A stretch of DNA of 64,000 bases, taken from Pararhodobacter sp. CCB-MM2 (GTDB lineage Bacteria > Pseudomonadota > Alphaproteobacteria > Rhodobacterales > Rhodobacteraceae). Made by a program: the position numbers and the translations under genes. The DNA lies in the NCBI RefSeq assembly GCF_001691415.1, contig NZ_LRRR01000002.1, positions 1 to 64,000 of the forward strand. Direction: 5' to 3'. Below, piece after piece: positions 53,087 to 60,869 of the stretch. The stretch's first letter is position 1; each line of letters starts with the position of its first letter. The notes under the pieces were generated by a model, which did no database searches, was not told the DNA's origin, and was given only the letters and a program-made list of their open reading frames with translations.

Positions 53087-54196
53087 ATGAAGACGCTTTT
53101 GCGCGCCACGACGGCGCTGGCGGTGTTCGGGCTGACGACGGCACCGGCTTTCGCCAACGAATACAACTATGCGACATTCGTCCCGCCACAGGCGGCCAAC
53201 AACACCATCGGCTTGCAGCCTGCCTTTGACGCCATCAACGAGGCGACCGACGGCGAGGTGGAAATCAAGATCTTCGCGGGCGGACAACTTCTGGGCGGGC
53301 AGGACATGCTGGCCGGCGTCCGTGACGGCATCGCCGATCTGGGCTTCGTGATCCCGGTCTACGCGCCCTCCGACCTGCCCAACTCGGTGGTGATTTCGGA
53401 CATGATGCCCTATGGCGCCGATCCGATCGCCGTCGCCGGGGCCTCGCTGCAGACGATGCTCATGGATTGCCCGCAATGCCGCGATGAGTTCGCCGACAAC
53501 AATCTGGTGTTCCTCGGCGGTCATGTGCCGACGCCTTACCGGCTCCTGTGCCGAGAGAATGTCTCAAGCCTCGCCGATATCGAGGGGCTGCGGATGCGCG
53601 GTGGCTCGGGGGCGATGTCGCGGATCGCGCAGGCGCTCGGCGGGACGCCGGTGAACATGGGGGCGGGCGACATGTACGAGGCGCTCGAGCGCGGTCAGCT
53701 GGATTGCGTGGTCGGTCCGATCGCCTGGCTGCGCCAATATTCGCTGGGCGAGGTGATCGGCTCGGTCCTCGGCGAACCTTTGGGCGTGCTGGGGGGGCTC
53801 GGCCTCGTTACCTGGAACCGCGACGCCTGGGACGGCTTGAGCGCGGAGCAGCAGCAGGCCGTGCTGCGCGAAATGCCGGGTATCGTGGCCCGCGCCACCA
53901 TCGACGGATATATCGCCGACGACAACGATGTCCGGGCCGAATACGAGGGTCGCGTCACCTTCAACGATTCCGTGCCCGAAATCCGCGAGGCGCTGGACCG
54001 CATCAACGCCGAAGGGCTGCCCGACATCATCACCGCCGCCCAGGCCCGGGGGGCAACGGATGCCGAGGCCATCACCGAGGCCTATCAGCGCAACCTGGCC
54101 CATTGGCAGCAGCTTGCCGCGGAACGCATCCACGGAGATCCCGAGGCCCTTGCGCAGGTGCTGTGGGACGAGATCTACAGCCAGATCGACTTCTGA
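53087..54196 (+). CDS. dctP: TRAP transporter substrate-binding protein DctP (module 2)
   Basis: Periplasmic protein of 369 residues with a signal peptide MKTLLRATTALAVFGLTTAPAFAN. VNMGAGDMYEALERGQLDCVVG is the ligand-loop region. It shares with the module 1 DctP four cysteines at equivalent places (DCPQC, LLC, QLDC), which suggests two disulfides. GGAGGAGG precedes the ATG. The substrate is unknown. Confidence 0.92.
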   Translation: MKTLLRATTALAVFGLTTAPAFANEYNYATFVPPQAANNTIGLQPAFDAINEATDGEVEIKIFAGGQLLGGQDMLAGVRDGIADLGFVIPVYAPSDLPNSVVISDMMPYGADPIAVAGASLQTMLMDCPQCRDEFADNNLVFLGGHVPTPYRLLCRENVSSLADIEGLRMRGGSGAMSRIAQALGGTPVNMGAGDMYEALERGQLDCVVGPIAWLRQYSLGEVIGSVLGEPLGVLGGLGLVTWNRDAWDGLSAEQQQAVLREMPGIVARATIDGYIADDNDVRAEYEGRVTFNDSVPEIREALDRINAEGLPDIITAAQARGATDAEAITEAYQRNLAHWQQLAAERIHGDPEALAQVLWDEIYSQIDF

Positions 54197-54222
54197 CACC
54201 GGAGTGTGGTTGGGAGAGACAG

Positions 54223-54249
54223 GGCCGGCACCGCGTGTGCCGGCCTTAT
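54223..54249. terminator. Terminator between dctP (module 2) and the convergent permease gene
   Basis: GGCCGGCAC (54223-54231) pairs with GTGCCGGCC (54237-54245) around a 5-base loop and is followed by TTATT on the plus strand. Confidence 0.7.
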
Positions 54250-54256
54250 TCGTGGT

Positions 54257-55669
54257 TCAGAGGAGACGCTCCCAGATCAGCAGCGCCACGATGATCAGCC
54301 CGAGGAAGCTGAGCGTGAACACGCCATTCCAGCGCCAGCCGACGACGCTGGTGGGCTGGCCAGTCTCGGCCGCTGCGATCGCGACGGTGGAGGTCATCGG
54401 CGACAGCATCGCCGCGGCAACCCAGCCGCCCAGCGTCGCCACCATCAACATCGGCTCGGGCATGGCAACGCCCGAGGCGATCACCGCACCGGCGCAGGCC
54501 GAGCCGCTGATCATCGGCGAGATGCCGGCCAAGCTGACCAGCGTGATGGTGATTGCCACCAGTGCGCCCAGCCGCCCTGGCCCCAACGACAACAGGTTCA
54601 CGAGGTCGCGGACGGCCTCTGGCGGGATCATCTGCGCGACGATCAGACCCAAAAAGCCTGAGGCGACCAGAAGACCGATCTCGTTCGCCGAGCCGGGCAG
54701 CGCGCGCACCGTCTGCGCCGCCAGCGAGCGCGCGCGTCCGGGGGCAGGGCCGTCTTCGGTCAACAACACCCAGAGGAGGGCCATGAGCGGGATCACCATC
54801 AGGATCGCCGCTCGCATCGGGATGCCAGCAACGGCATCCAGCGCCGCGGCGCTGCCGGTGATGGCCAGAACCAGCGCCAGCAGGGCCAGAATCGCCGACC
54901 AGGCCCCTTCGCCCGCGGGAGGCGGGAAGGGTGCCGCGGGCCGGGGGCCCATGCGGTCGAACCCCCAGCCAAGCAGGGTGAAGGCCGCCAGCATCGCCAG
55001 CCCGTAGGGAAGATAGCCCAGCCAATCGAGGGTCGGCATCAGCGGAATGAGCAGGTTCACCGCCAGCCCGACCGGCGACCAGAGCACGGTGCCGTTGAAG
55101 CCGCGGATCACCGCGCAGGCGATGCGCCGGCTGCGAATCTCGGCCGCACGCGGCGAGGCGGCGGGCGCGTCCCGCTGACCCAGCGCGATCCCCAGCAACA
55201 GCTGGTAGCCGCCGATGTTCAACAGGATGCCAAGAAGCTGTGCCCCCGTCGCGAGGAAGGCATAGCGGCGGGCCGGGGGTTGCTGCACCACGAAGCGCGC
55301 CGCGACTCCGACCTGACGGGATCGCTGTGCCGCGACCCTCAGCACGGTCATCACCGCCAGCAAGGCCGGCAGATACAGCGCCCGGCTCAAGGCTAGGGCG
55401 AGAGCGTCCGCCGTGCCTCCGCTCGCCAGAAACCCCAGCGCCATGAGCAGCGCTGCCAGCAGCATGGCCCGCGCATTGAAGCGGATCGCAGGCCAGCGAA
55501 GGGCGACATGCAGCAAGACCAGCGCCCCGGCCATCACGGCAAAGCCATGCCGATGGCTGAGCATGTCCGCCAGCGTGAACAGCGCGGCGGCTCCGATCGC
55601 CGCGGCGGCGATCCGCGAGCGGCCATCGGATCCGATGGGCGAGGGCGCCGGGGAGGGGGACTCTGTCAT
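54257..55669 (-). CDS. Polytopic membrane protein, probable transporter of unknown family
   Basis: Protein of 470 residues with about 11-12 hydrophobic segments. I do not recognise the family with confidence. Two repeated-looking loops (NGTVLWSPVGLAVNLLIPLMP and SLAGISPMISGSACAGAVIASG) resemble re-entrant loops of ion-transporter-superfamily carriers such as ArsB/CitT/DctM-like proteins. The C-terminus ends LLIWERLL. GGAG five bases before the ATG at 55669 decides the start over a longer frame. It is divergent from regulator C and shares an operator region with it, so a second uptake or export route for the module 2 substrate is likely. Confidence 0.75.
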   Translation of the reverse strand: MTESPSPAPSPIGSDGRSRIAAAAIGAAALFTLADMLSHRHGFAVMAGALVLLHVALRWPAIRFNARAMLLAALLMALGFLASGGTADALALALSRALYLPALLAVMTVLRVAAQRSRQVGVAARFVVQQPPARRYAFLATGAQLLGILLNIGGYQLLLGIALGQRDAPAASPRAAEIRSRRIACAVIRGFNGTVLWSPVGLAVNLLIPLMPTLDWLGYLPYGLAMLAAFTLLGWGFDRMGPRPAAPFPPPAGEGAWSAILALLALVLAITGSAAALDAVAGIPMRAAILMVIPLMALLWVLLTEDGPAPGRARSLAAQTVRALPGSANEIGLLVASGFLGLIVAQMIPPEAVRDLVNLLSLGPGRLGALVAITITLVSLAGISPMISGSACAGAVIASGVAMPEPMLMVATLGGWVAAAMLSPMTSTVAIAAAETGQPTSVVGWRWNGVFTLSFLGLIIVALLIWERLL

Positions 55670-55688
55670 CGCGGCTCCAAATCTATAT

Positions 55689-55701
55689 TTGGACCTACCA
55701 A
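55689..55701. promoter_or_regulatory. FadR-type operator between the permease and regulator C genes
   Basis: Reverse strand TTGGT-AGG-TCCAA. The 14-base reverse-strand sequence CATTGGTAGGTCCA recurs exactly at 56549-56562 on the plus strand. Confidence 0.65.
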
Positions 55702-55800
55702 TGATGCCTACGCGACGCAAGGCCGATTGCACTGGCCCCGCTGGCCCCGTCATGGCAAGGTGGTCGCCTGTTCACGTCCTGCAAGCATACGGAGACTCTC

Positions 55801-56532
55801 ATGGCCAAGGCAGCGGGCGACGCCCTGTTCGACCCCGTCCGCAGTGATCGCACCTTCGAGATCGTCGTCCAGCGCATCCGGGACAAGCTGGCCGCCGGCG
55901 AGTTGCGGCCGGGCGACAAGCTGCCGGCCGAGCGGGAGTTGGCCAAGCAGCTCGATGTCAGCCGCAATGTCGTGCGTGAGGCCCTGCGGGCGCTGGAGAA
56001 TGCCGGCATGTTGAAGACCCGAAAGGGCGCGCATGGCGGCGCCTTCATCGAAGAGGGCAGTGCGGCGCGCATCAGTGCCGCGCTGAACGATCTGGTGATC
56101 CTCAACGCGATAAGCCTCGATGATCTGCTGGAAGCGCGGGTGATGATGCTCGGCATGGTGCTGGACCGGCTCGCGCAATCGGGAAAGGCGCCGGACCTTT
56201 CCGCGCTGGAGGCCAATGTCGCCGCCACCGCCGAGGCCGTTGCGCAGGGCGAGGCCTCGAAGCGCGTGCCTCTGGCGCGAGCCTTCTATCACGAGATCGC
56301 GGCACTGACCGGCAATCGGGCTCTGGAATTCACCATCGATGCTCAGACCGAGATGATCCAGACCTACCTGCGCCTGCGCGTGGCCGACATGGACGGCGAA
56401 AAGCTGGTGAATTCGCGTCGCGCCTTCCTGTCGCATCTGCAGGCGGGGCGCTTCGAGGACGCGAAGGCCGAACTCTCTGAGCATCTGGACCGCGTTCATC
56501 GCCGCCTCTGGAGCACCCCTCAAAGCACCTGA
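55801..56532 (+). CDS. FadR-type GntR regulator C
   Basis: Protein of 243 residues, similar to regulators A and B. The winged helix (LRPGDKLPAERELAKQLDVSRNVVREALRALENAGMLKTRKGAHGGAFI) is followed by an FCD domain (SLDDLLEARVMMLGMVLDRLA). GGAG six bases before the ATG supports the start. Its probable operators TTGGTAGGTCCA flank it on both sides (55689 and 56551), which points to autoregulation and control of the acyl-CoA dehydrogenase operon and the divergent permease. Confidence 0.9.
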   Translation: MAKAAGDALFDPVRSDRTFEIVVQRIRDKLAAGELRPGDKLPAERELAKQLDVSRNVVREALRALENAGMLKTRKGAHGGAFIEEGSAARISAALNDLVILNAISLDDLLEARVMMLGMVLDRLAQSGKAPDLSALEANVAATAEAVAQGEASKRVPLARAFYHEIAALTGNRALEFTIDAQTEMIQTYLRLRVADMDGEKLVNSRRAFLSHLQAGRFEDAKAELSEHLDRVHRRLWSTPQST

Positions 56533-56540
56533 TTCCAACA

Positions 56541-56569
56541 TTGACTCGCATTGGTAGGTCCATTACACC
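56541..56569 (+). promoter_or_regulatory. Promoter with operator in the spacer (acyl-CoA dehydrogenase operon)
   Basis: TTGACT (56541-56546) is a good -35 box; a weak -10 (TTACAC or TACACC, 56563-56569) follows with 16-17 bases of spacing. The operator TTGGT-AGG-TCCAT (56551-56563) occupies the spacer. Confidence 0.6.
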
Positions 56570-56595
56570 TTTGGTTAGCCAGAGGAGGACAGGCC

Positions 56596-57753
56596 ATGTT
56601 GGATAGCACCCATATCGATGAAGACCTGCTGATGTTCCGCGACACCGTGCGGCGCATGGCGGAGAAGGAAGTCGCGCCGATCGCCGCGAAGATCGACCAG
56701 GACGACCACATGCCCCATTCGCTGGTGCCGATCTTCGGCGACCTCGGGCTGATCCAGATCATGGTCCCCGAGCAATACGGCGGCCCCGGCGGCACCACGA
56801 CCATGGCCTGCATCGCCAAAGAGGAAGTCTCGCGCGCCTCGTTCGCGGTTTCGCATCTGGTCGGCGCGACCTCGATCGCCATGGCGCTGCCGCTCGTGCA
56901 TTTCGGCACCGAGGAACAGCGCCAGCGCTACCTGCCGGAAGTCGCCCAAGGCCGCATCCTGTCCTGCATCGGCCTGACCGAACCGCATACCGGCTCGGAT
57001 GTCTCGGGCATCAAGACCTCGGCCCGCAAGGAGGGCGATGACTACGTCATCAACGGCCAGAAGGTCTTCATCACCAAGGCCGATCAGGCGAAATACATCC
57101 TGCTCTTCGCCCGCACGGCCGAGGGCAAGGGCCATGACGGCATCTCGTCCTTCCTCATTCCGATGGACACGCCCGGCATCACCATCGGCGGCAGCCCCAA
57201 GAAGATGGGCCTGCGCGGCATCAAGAATTGCGACCTGTTCTTCGAGAACGTGCGTGTCCCGGCCGACACGATGATCGGGGCCGAGGGGCAGGGCTTCAAG
57301 AACGCGATGGGCGTGCTGAACATGAACCGCCCGACCGTGGCCGCGGCCTCGATCGGCATCGCGCAGGCGGCGCTGGACGCCTCGCTCGCCTATGCCAAGG
57401 AGCGCGTGCAATTCGGCCGCCCGATCGCCGAGTTCCAGCTGGTGCAGGCCATGCTGGCCGACATGGCGATCCAGATCGAAGCCGCGCGCGCCATGCTCTA
57501 TCAGGTGACGGCGCTCATCGACCGCGATGCGGCGAACCCGCAGGTGCCGATGCTGGCCTCGATGATCAAGACCTTCGCCTCGGATATGGCGATGAAGGTC
57601 ACCACCGACGCGGTGCAGGTCTTCGGTGGCGCGGGCTATCTGCAGGACAACCCGGTCGAGCGGTACATGCGCGACGCCAAGGTCTGCCAGATCTACGAGG
57701 GCACGAACCAGATCCAGCGTCTGATCATCGCCCGTGCGATGCTGAAGGGATGA
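56596..57753 (+). CDS. Acyl-CoA dehydrogenase (short-chain type, homomeric)
   Basis: Protein of 385 residues with all standard motifs: LTEPHTGSDVSGIKT, VFITKADQAKYILLFA, KKMGLRGIKNCDLFFENVRVP, and QIYEGTNQIQRLIIARAMLKG, whose glutamate is the catalytic base. It belongs to the short/branched-chain or glutaryl-like group. GGAGG precedes the ATG at 56596. It overlaps the CaiB gene as ATGA. Confidence 0.92.
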   Translation: MLDSTHIDEDLLMFRDTVRRMAEKEVAPIAAKIDQDDHMPHSLVPIFGDLGLIQIMVPEQYGGPGGTTTMACIAKEEVSRASFAVSHLVGATSIAMALPLVHFGTEEQRQRYLPEVAQGRILSCIGLTEPHTGSDVSGIKTSARKEGDDYVINGQKVFITKADQAKYILLFARTAEGKGHDGISSFLIPMDTPGITIGGSPKKMGLRGIKNCDLFFENVRVPADTMIGAEGQGFKNAMGVLNMNRPTVAAASIGIAQAALDASLAYAKERVQFGRPIAEFQLVQAMLADMAIQIEAARAMLYQVTALIDRDAANPQVPMLASMIKTFASDMAMKVTTDAVQVFGGAGYLQDNPVERYMRDAKVCQIYEGTNQIQRLIIARAMLKG

Positions 57754-58874
57754 GCCCGCGCCCCATCCGGGTGCTCGACTTCGGTCAGGTGATGGCAGGC
57801 CCGCTCGCGGGCCGCCTGATGGCCGATGTCGGCGCCGAGGTCATCAAGATCGAAACCCCCGAGGGCGATGCCATGCGTGGCCGCCCGCCACTGCGGGACG
57901 GGCATTCGGCGTATTTCGGCACGCTCAACGCCGGCAAGCGCAGCGTCGTCCTGGACCTCAAGACCGAGGCTGGCCGGCGCGACGCCTTCGCGCTCGCGAA
58001 GACTGCCGATGTGGTGCTGGAGAACTTCCGTCCCGGTGTCATGGCGCGTCTGGGCCTGGGTTACGGCGCTCTGTCGGCGGTCAATCCCGGTCTGATCTAT
58101 TGTGCCATCTCGGGGTTCGGCCAGCAGGGCGAAGGCGCCAAGCGACCCGCCTATGCGCCGATGATCCATGCGGCCTCGGGGCTTGATCTGGCGCTGATGG
58201 ATTTCTCGCCGGGGGCCGAACGTCCGGCGCCGACGGGCATGTTCTTCGCCGATGTGCTGGCTGCAGTTTACGCCTGGGGCGCGGTGCAGACGGCACTGTT
58301 CGAGCGCGAACGCACCGGGCAGGGCCAGATCGTCGATGTCGCGCTGATGGACAGTCTGATCTCGATGATGATCTACGAATGTCAGGAGGCGCAATTCCCG
58401 CAGGCCCGCAAGCGCCATGTCTATATCCCGGTTCGCACGGCCGATGGGTTCGTGATCGTCGTACCGCTGTCGGGCAAGAATTTCGCGGCCATGCTGGAGG
58501 TGCTGGGCAATCCCGACTGGGGGCAGGATACGCGCTTTGCCACTCCGGCGGGGCGCGAGGCGAACTGGGCCGAGATCATGGATCGGGTCGAGCTCTGGAC
58601 CGCGAGCCGCAGTTCGGACGATTGCGAGCGGCTGTTCATGGCCGCGGGCGTGCCTTGCTCGCGCTATCGGACCGTGGCCGAGGCGCTGGCCGATCCCGTT
58701 TCGGTCGAACGTGGGATCACAGGCCAGGTCGAGGACGGCGCGGGCAGTTTCGATGTGCCGAATCCTCCCTTCCGCATGTCCCTGACCGAGGCCCATGTCC
58801 GCCGTCACATCCCTGCATTGGGCGAGGGCACCGAGGAGATCCTCGGCGCGCTCAGGGTCCGCGATGACGGCTGA
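57750..58874 (+). CDS. CaiB/BaiF family (type III) CoA-transferase
   Basis: Protein of 374 residues: LDFGQVMAGPLAGRLMADVGAEVIKIE (CoA-binding Rossmann start), ENFRPGVMARLGLGY, and TGMFFADVLAAVYAWGA with the aspartate expected to carry the acyl anhydride/CoA. GQIVDVALMDSLISMM follows. It transfers CoA between carboxylic acids. It is encoded between the acyl-CoA dehydrogenase and the nitroreductase-fold gene, overlapping both. Confidence 0.92.
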   Translation: MSPRPIRVLDFGQVMAGPLAGRLMADVGAEVIKIETPEGDAMRGRPPLRDGHSAYFGTLNAGKRSVVLDLKTEAGRRDAFALAKTADVVLENFRPGVMARLGLGYGALSAVNPGLIYCAISGFGQQGEGAKRPAYAPMIHAASGLDLALMDFSPGAERPAPTGMFFADVLAAVYAWGAVQTALFERERTGQGQIVDVALMDSLISMMIYECQEAQFPQARKRHVYIPVRTADGFVIVVPLSGKNFAAMLEVLGNPDWGQDTRFATPAGREANWAEIMDRVELWTASRSSDDCERLFMAAGVPCSRYRTVAEALADPVSVERGITGQVEDGAGSFDVPNPPFRMSLTEAHVRRHIPALGEGTEEILGALRVRDDG

Positions 58875-59847
58875 GGCCGGCCGTCGCGTCGCCTCGGCGC
58901 GCGGTGCGGCCGGGTTCTGGTCCCGCCTTCGGGCCGAGGGTGCCTTCTGGCAGGGAGTGGTCTATGATGCGCTGCGCTTTCGACGGCACGCTTGGCTGCA
59001 CCGCGTCCGCAGCCCGGAAAGCCGCAACGCGCGGATGCTGGCGGATGCGCATTTCCTCGAATACGGGATGGCGCTGCGCGAGGCGCGTCCCGGCTTCGGT
59101 CTCGCCCGCTCGGAGCGGCTTGCCGGGGACCTGATCGAGGGTGGTCAGCACGAGGCAGCGGGACAGATCGGTCTGGCAACGCTGCGCGATTGGGCCGCGT
59201 TCAATCGGGGCACGACCCTGCCGGACGGCATCGCGCCGGCGCTGGCGTTGCCGGGCGGCGAGGACATCGCCGCGGGCGTTCGCCAGACGGACGGAGGTGG
59301 CGCGTTCGGCGACTACCTCGCCTTTGCCCGATCGCGTCACTCGGTCCGGCAATTCGCGCCCGGCCCGGTGCCCGAGGCCGCCATCCGGCGCGCTGTCGCA
59401 GCGGCGCAGGCCGCGCCCTCGAGCTGCAACCGCCAGACCTGCACCGCCCATGTCTGGACCGACCGCGCGCTGATCGATCGGGTGCGCCGCCATCAGGCCG
59501 GTAACCGCACCTTCGGACACGAGCTGGGCGGGATCGCCGTCATCACCTCGGACCTTCGCCATTGGGAACATGCGGGCGAACGTTATCAACCCTGGATCGA
59601 CGGCGGGCTCTTTGCCATGTCGCTGTGCCACGGGCTCCATGCCGAGGGGCTGGGCACCTGCTTCCTGAACTGGTCGGTCACCCCCGCCACCGACCGGGGT
59701 CTGCGCGCGGAGCTGGGGCTCGACGAGACGCAGCTGGTGATCGTTCTCCTGGGCTTCGGGCTGATGCCGGACCGGGTCAGCGTCTGTGCCTCACCCCGAT
59801 TGCCCGAGGGCGAGGCGCTCCGGCTCAACCCGCCGCTGGCCGACTGA
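58864..59847 (+). CDS. Nitroreductase-fold protein with a long N-terminal extension
   Basis: Protein of 327 residues. From about residue 155 it is a nitroreductase/FMN-dependent fold: FARSRHSVRQFAPGPVPEAAIRRAV, AAPSSCNRQTCTAHVWT (FMN contacts), and GGLFAMSLCHGLHAEGLGTCFLNW. The first 150 residues (RHAWLHRVRSPESRNARMLADAHFLEYGMALREARPGFGLARSE) have no recognisable domain; similar extensions occur on nitroreductase-like proteins in polysaccharide loci. In this operon it probably reduces a conjugated or ring intermediate, or an enoyl group. It starts inside the CaiB gene (11-base overlap). Confidence 0.8.
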   Translation: MTAEAGRRVASARGAAGFWSRLRAEGAFWQGVVYDALRFRRHAWLHRVRSPESRNARMLADAHFLEYGMALREARPGFGLARSERLAGDLIEGGQHEAAGQIGLATLRDWAAFNRGTTLPDGIAPALALPGGEDIAAGVRQTDGGGAFGDYLAFARSRHSVRQFAPGPVPEAAIRRAVAAAQAAPSSCNRQTCTAHVWTDRALIDRVRRHQAGNRTFGHELGGIAVITSDLRHWEHAGERYQPWIDGGLFAMSLCHGLHAEGLGTCFLNWSVTPATDRGLRAELGLDETQLVIVLLGFGLMPDRVSVCASPRLPEGEALRLNPPLAD

Positions 59848-59852
59848 AACGA

Positions 59853-59884
59853 AACGGCCCCGTCGGATGGACGGGGCCGTTCTC
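59853..59884. terminator. Bidirectional intrinsic terminator
   Basis: A 12-base perfect stem, AACGGCCCCGTC (59853-59864) with GACGGGGCCGTT (59870-59881), loop of 5, followed by TCT on the plus strand and preceded by TTTCG-like sequence on the minus side. It separates two convergent operons. Confidence 0.85.
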
Positions 59885-59897
59885 AGTGGCGCCTTGC

Positions 59898-60869
59898 TCA
59901 CAGGTCCAGCACCAGCCTTGCGCTTTTCGAACCCGAGCAGCAGACCATGATCGTGTCACCATGGGCGCGTTCCTCGTCGGTCAGGATCGTATCCCGGTGA
60001 TCCGGGCGCCCCTCGATCACGCGCGTCTCACAGGTGCCGCAGGTCCCCTCTGTGCAGGCGAAGGGCACCGAGACGCGGTTGGCGATCAGCACGTCGAGGA
60101 TCGTCTTGCCCGCATCGACATGCAGCACCTTGCCCGATCGGTTCAGTACTACGTCGAATCCGCCCTCGCGCGCGGCTTCCTCGCGGGCGGAGAAATACTC
60201 GGCATGGACGCGATCCTTCGGCATGCCTTTCGCCGAGACCTCATAGGCGGCGAGCATCGGCTCGGGCCCGCAGCAGTAGAAATGCGTACCGGGCGCAGCA
60301 CCGGCGAAGATCCCCGCGATGTCCAGCAGCGCACCTTTCGCCTCGTCATCGAAATGCGTGGTCAGCCGACCCTGGCCGCCGCTGGCCGCGACGCTTTGGG
60401 CGATCTCGGCCAGAAAGGCGGCGGCGCTGCGTTTGCGCGCGGCATAATGCAGGTGCCAGGGCCGGCCTGCTTCGGTCAGGCGGCGCACCATCGCCAGCAT
60501 CGGCGTGATGCCGATCCCGCCCGCGATCAGCACCGATTGCGCCGCGCCCTCGTCCAGCGGGAAGTTGTTCTTCGGCCGCGACAGCCGCAGCTTGTCACCG
60601 ACACGCAGCGTCCCGTGCACATAGGCCGAGCCACCCCGGCTGGAAGGATCACGGTGCACGGCGACGGTGCAAACGGATGTCTGGCCGTCGAGGGCCTGCG
60701 TCAGGCTGTAGCTGCGGCGCAGGTCATCCGACAGGATCAGGTCGACATGGGCCCCGGGTTCGGCGCGGGGCAGGGGCGAACCGTCCAGCGTCTCGAAGCC
60801 GACCGACAGCACCGTATCGGCCTCGAAGCGCATCTGCTTCACCCGGACCGGAATTTCGGCCTCGCTCAT
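59898..60869 (-). CDS. Phthalate-dioxygenase-reductase-type oxidoreductase (FMN/NAD/2Fe-2S)
   Basis: Protein of 323 residues: flavin-binding domain with RRSYSLTQ, NAD domain with AGGIGITPMLAM and CCGPEPML, and a C-terminal plant-type ferredoxin domain with CTEGTCGTCETRVIEG and a distal cysteine in IMVCCSGS. It passes electrons from NAD(P)H to a Rieske oxygenase, which is encoded three genes upstream in the same operon. The start at 60869 overlaps the CaiB stop as ATGA. Confidence 0.93.
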   Translation of the reverse strand: MSEAEIPVRVKQMRFEADTVLSVGFETLDGSPLPRAEPGAHVDLILSDDLRRSYSLTQALDGQTSVCTVAVHRDPSSRGGSAYVHGTLRVGDKLRLSRPKNNFPLDEGAAQSVLIAGGIGITPMLAMVRRLTEAGRPWHLHYAARKRSAAAFLAEIAQSVAASGGQGRLTTHFDDEAKGALLDIAGIFAGAAPGTHFYCCGPEPMLAAYEVSAKGMPKDRVHAEYFSAREEAAREGGFDVVLNRSGKVLHVDAGKTILDVLIANRVSVPFACTEGTCGTCETRVIEGRPDHRDTILTDEERAHGDTIMVCCSGSKSARLVLDL

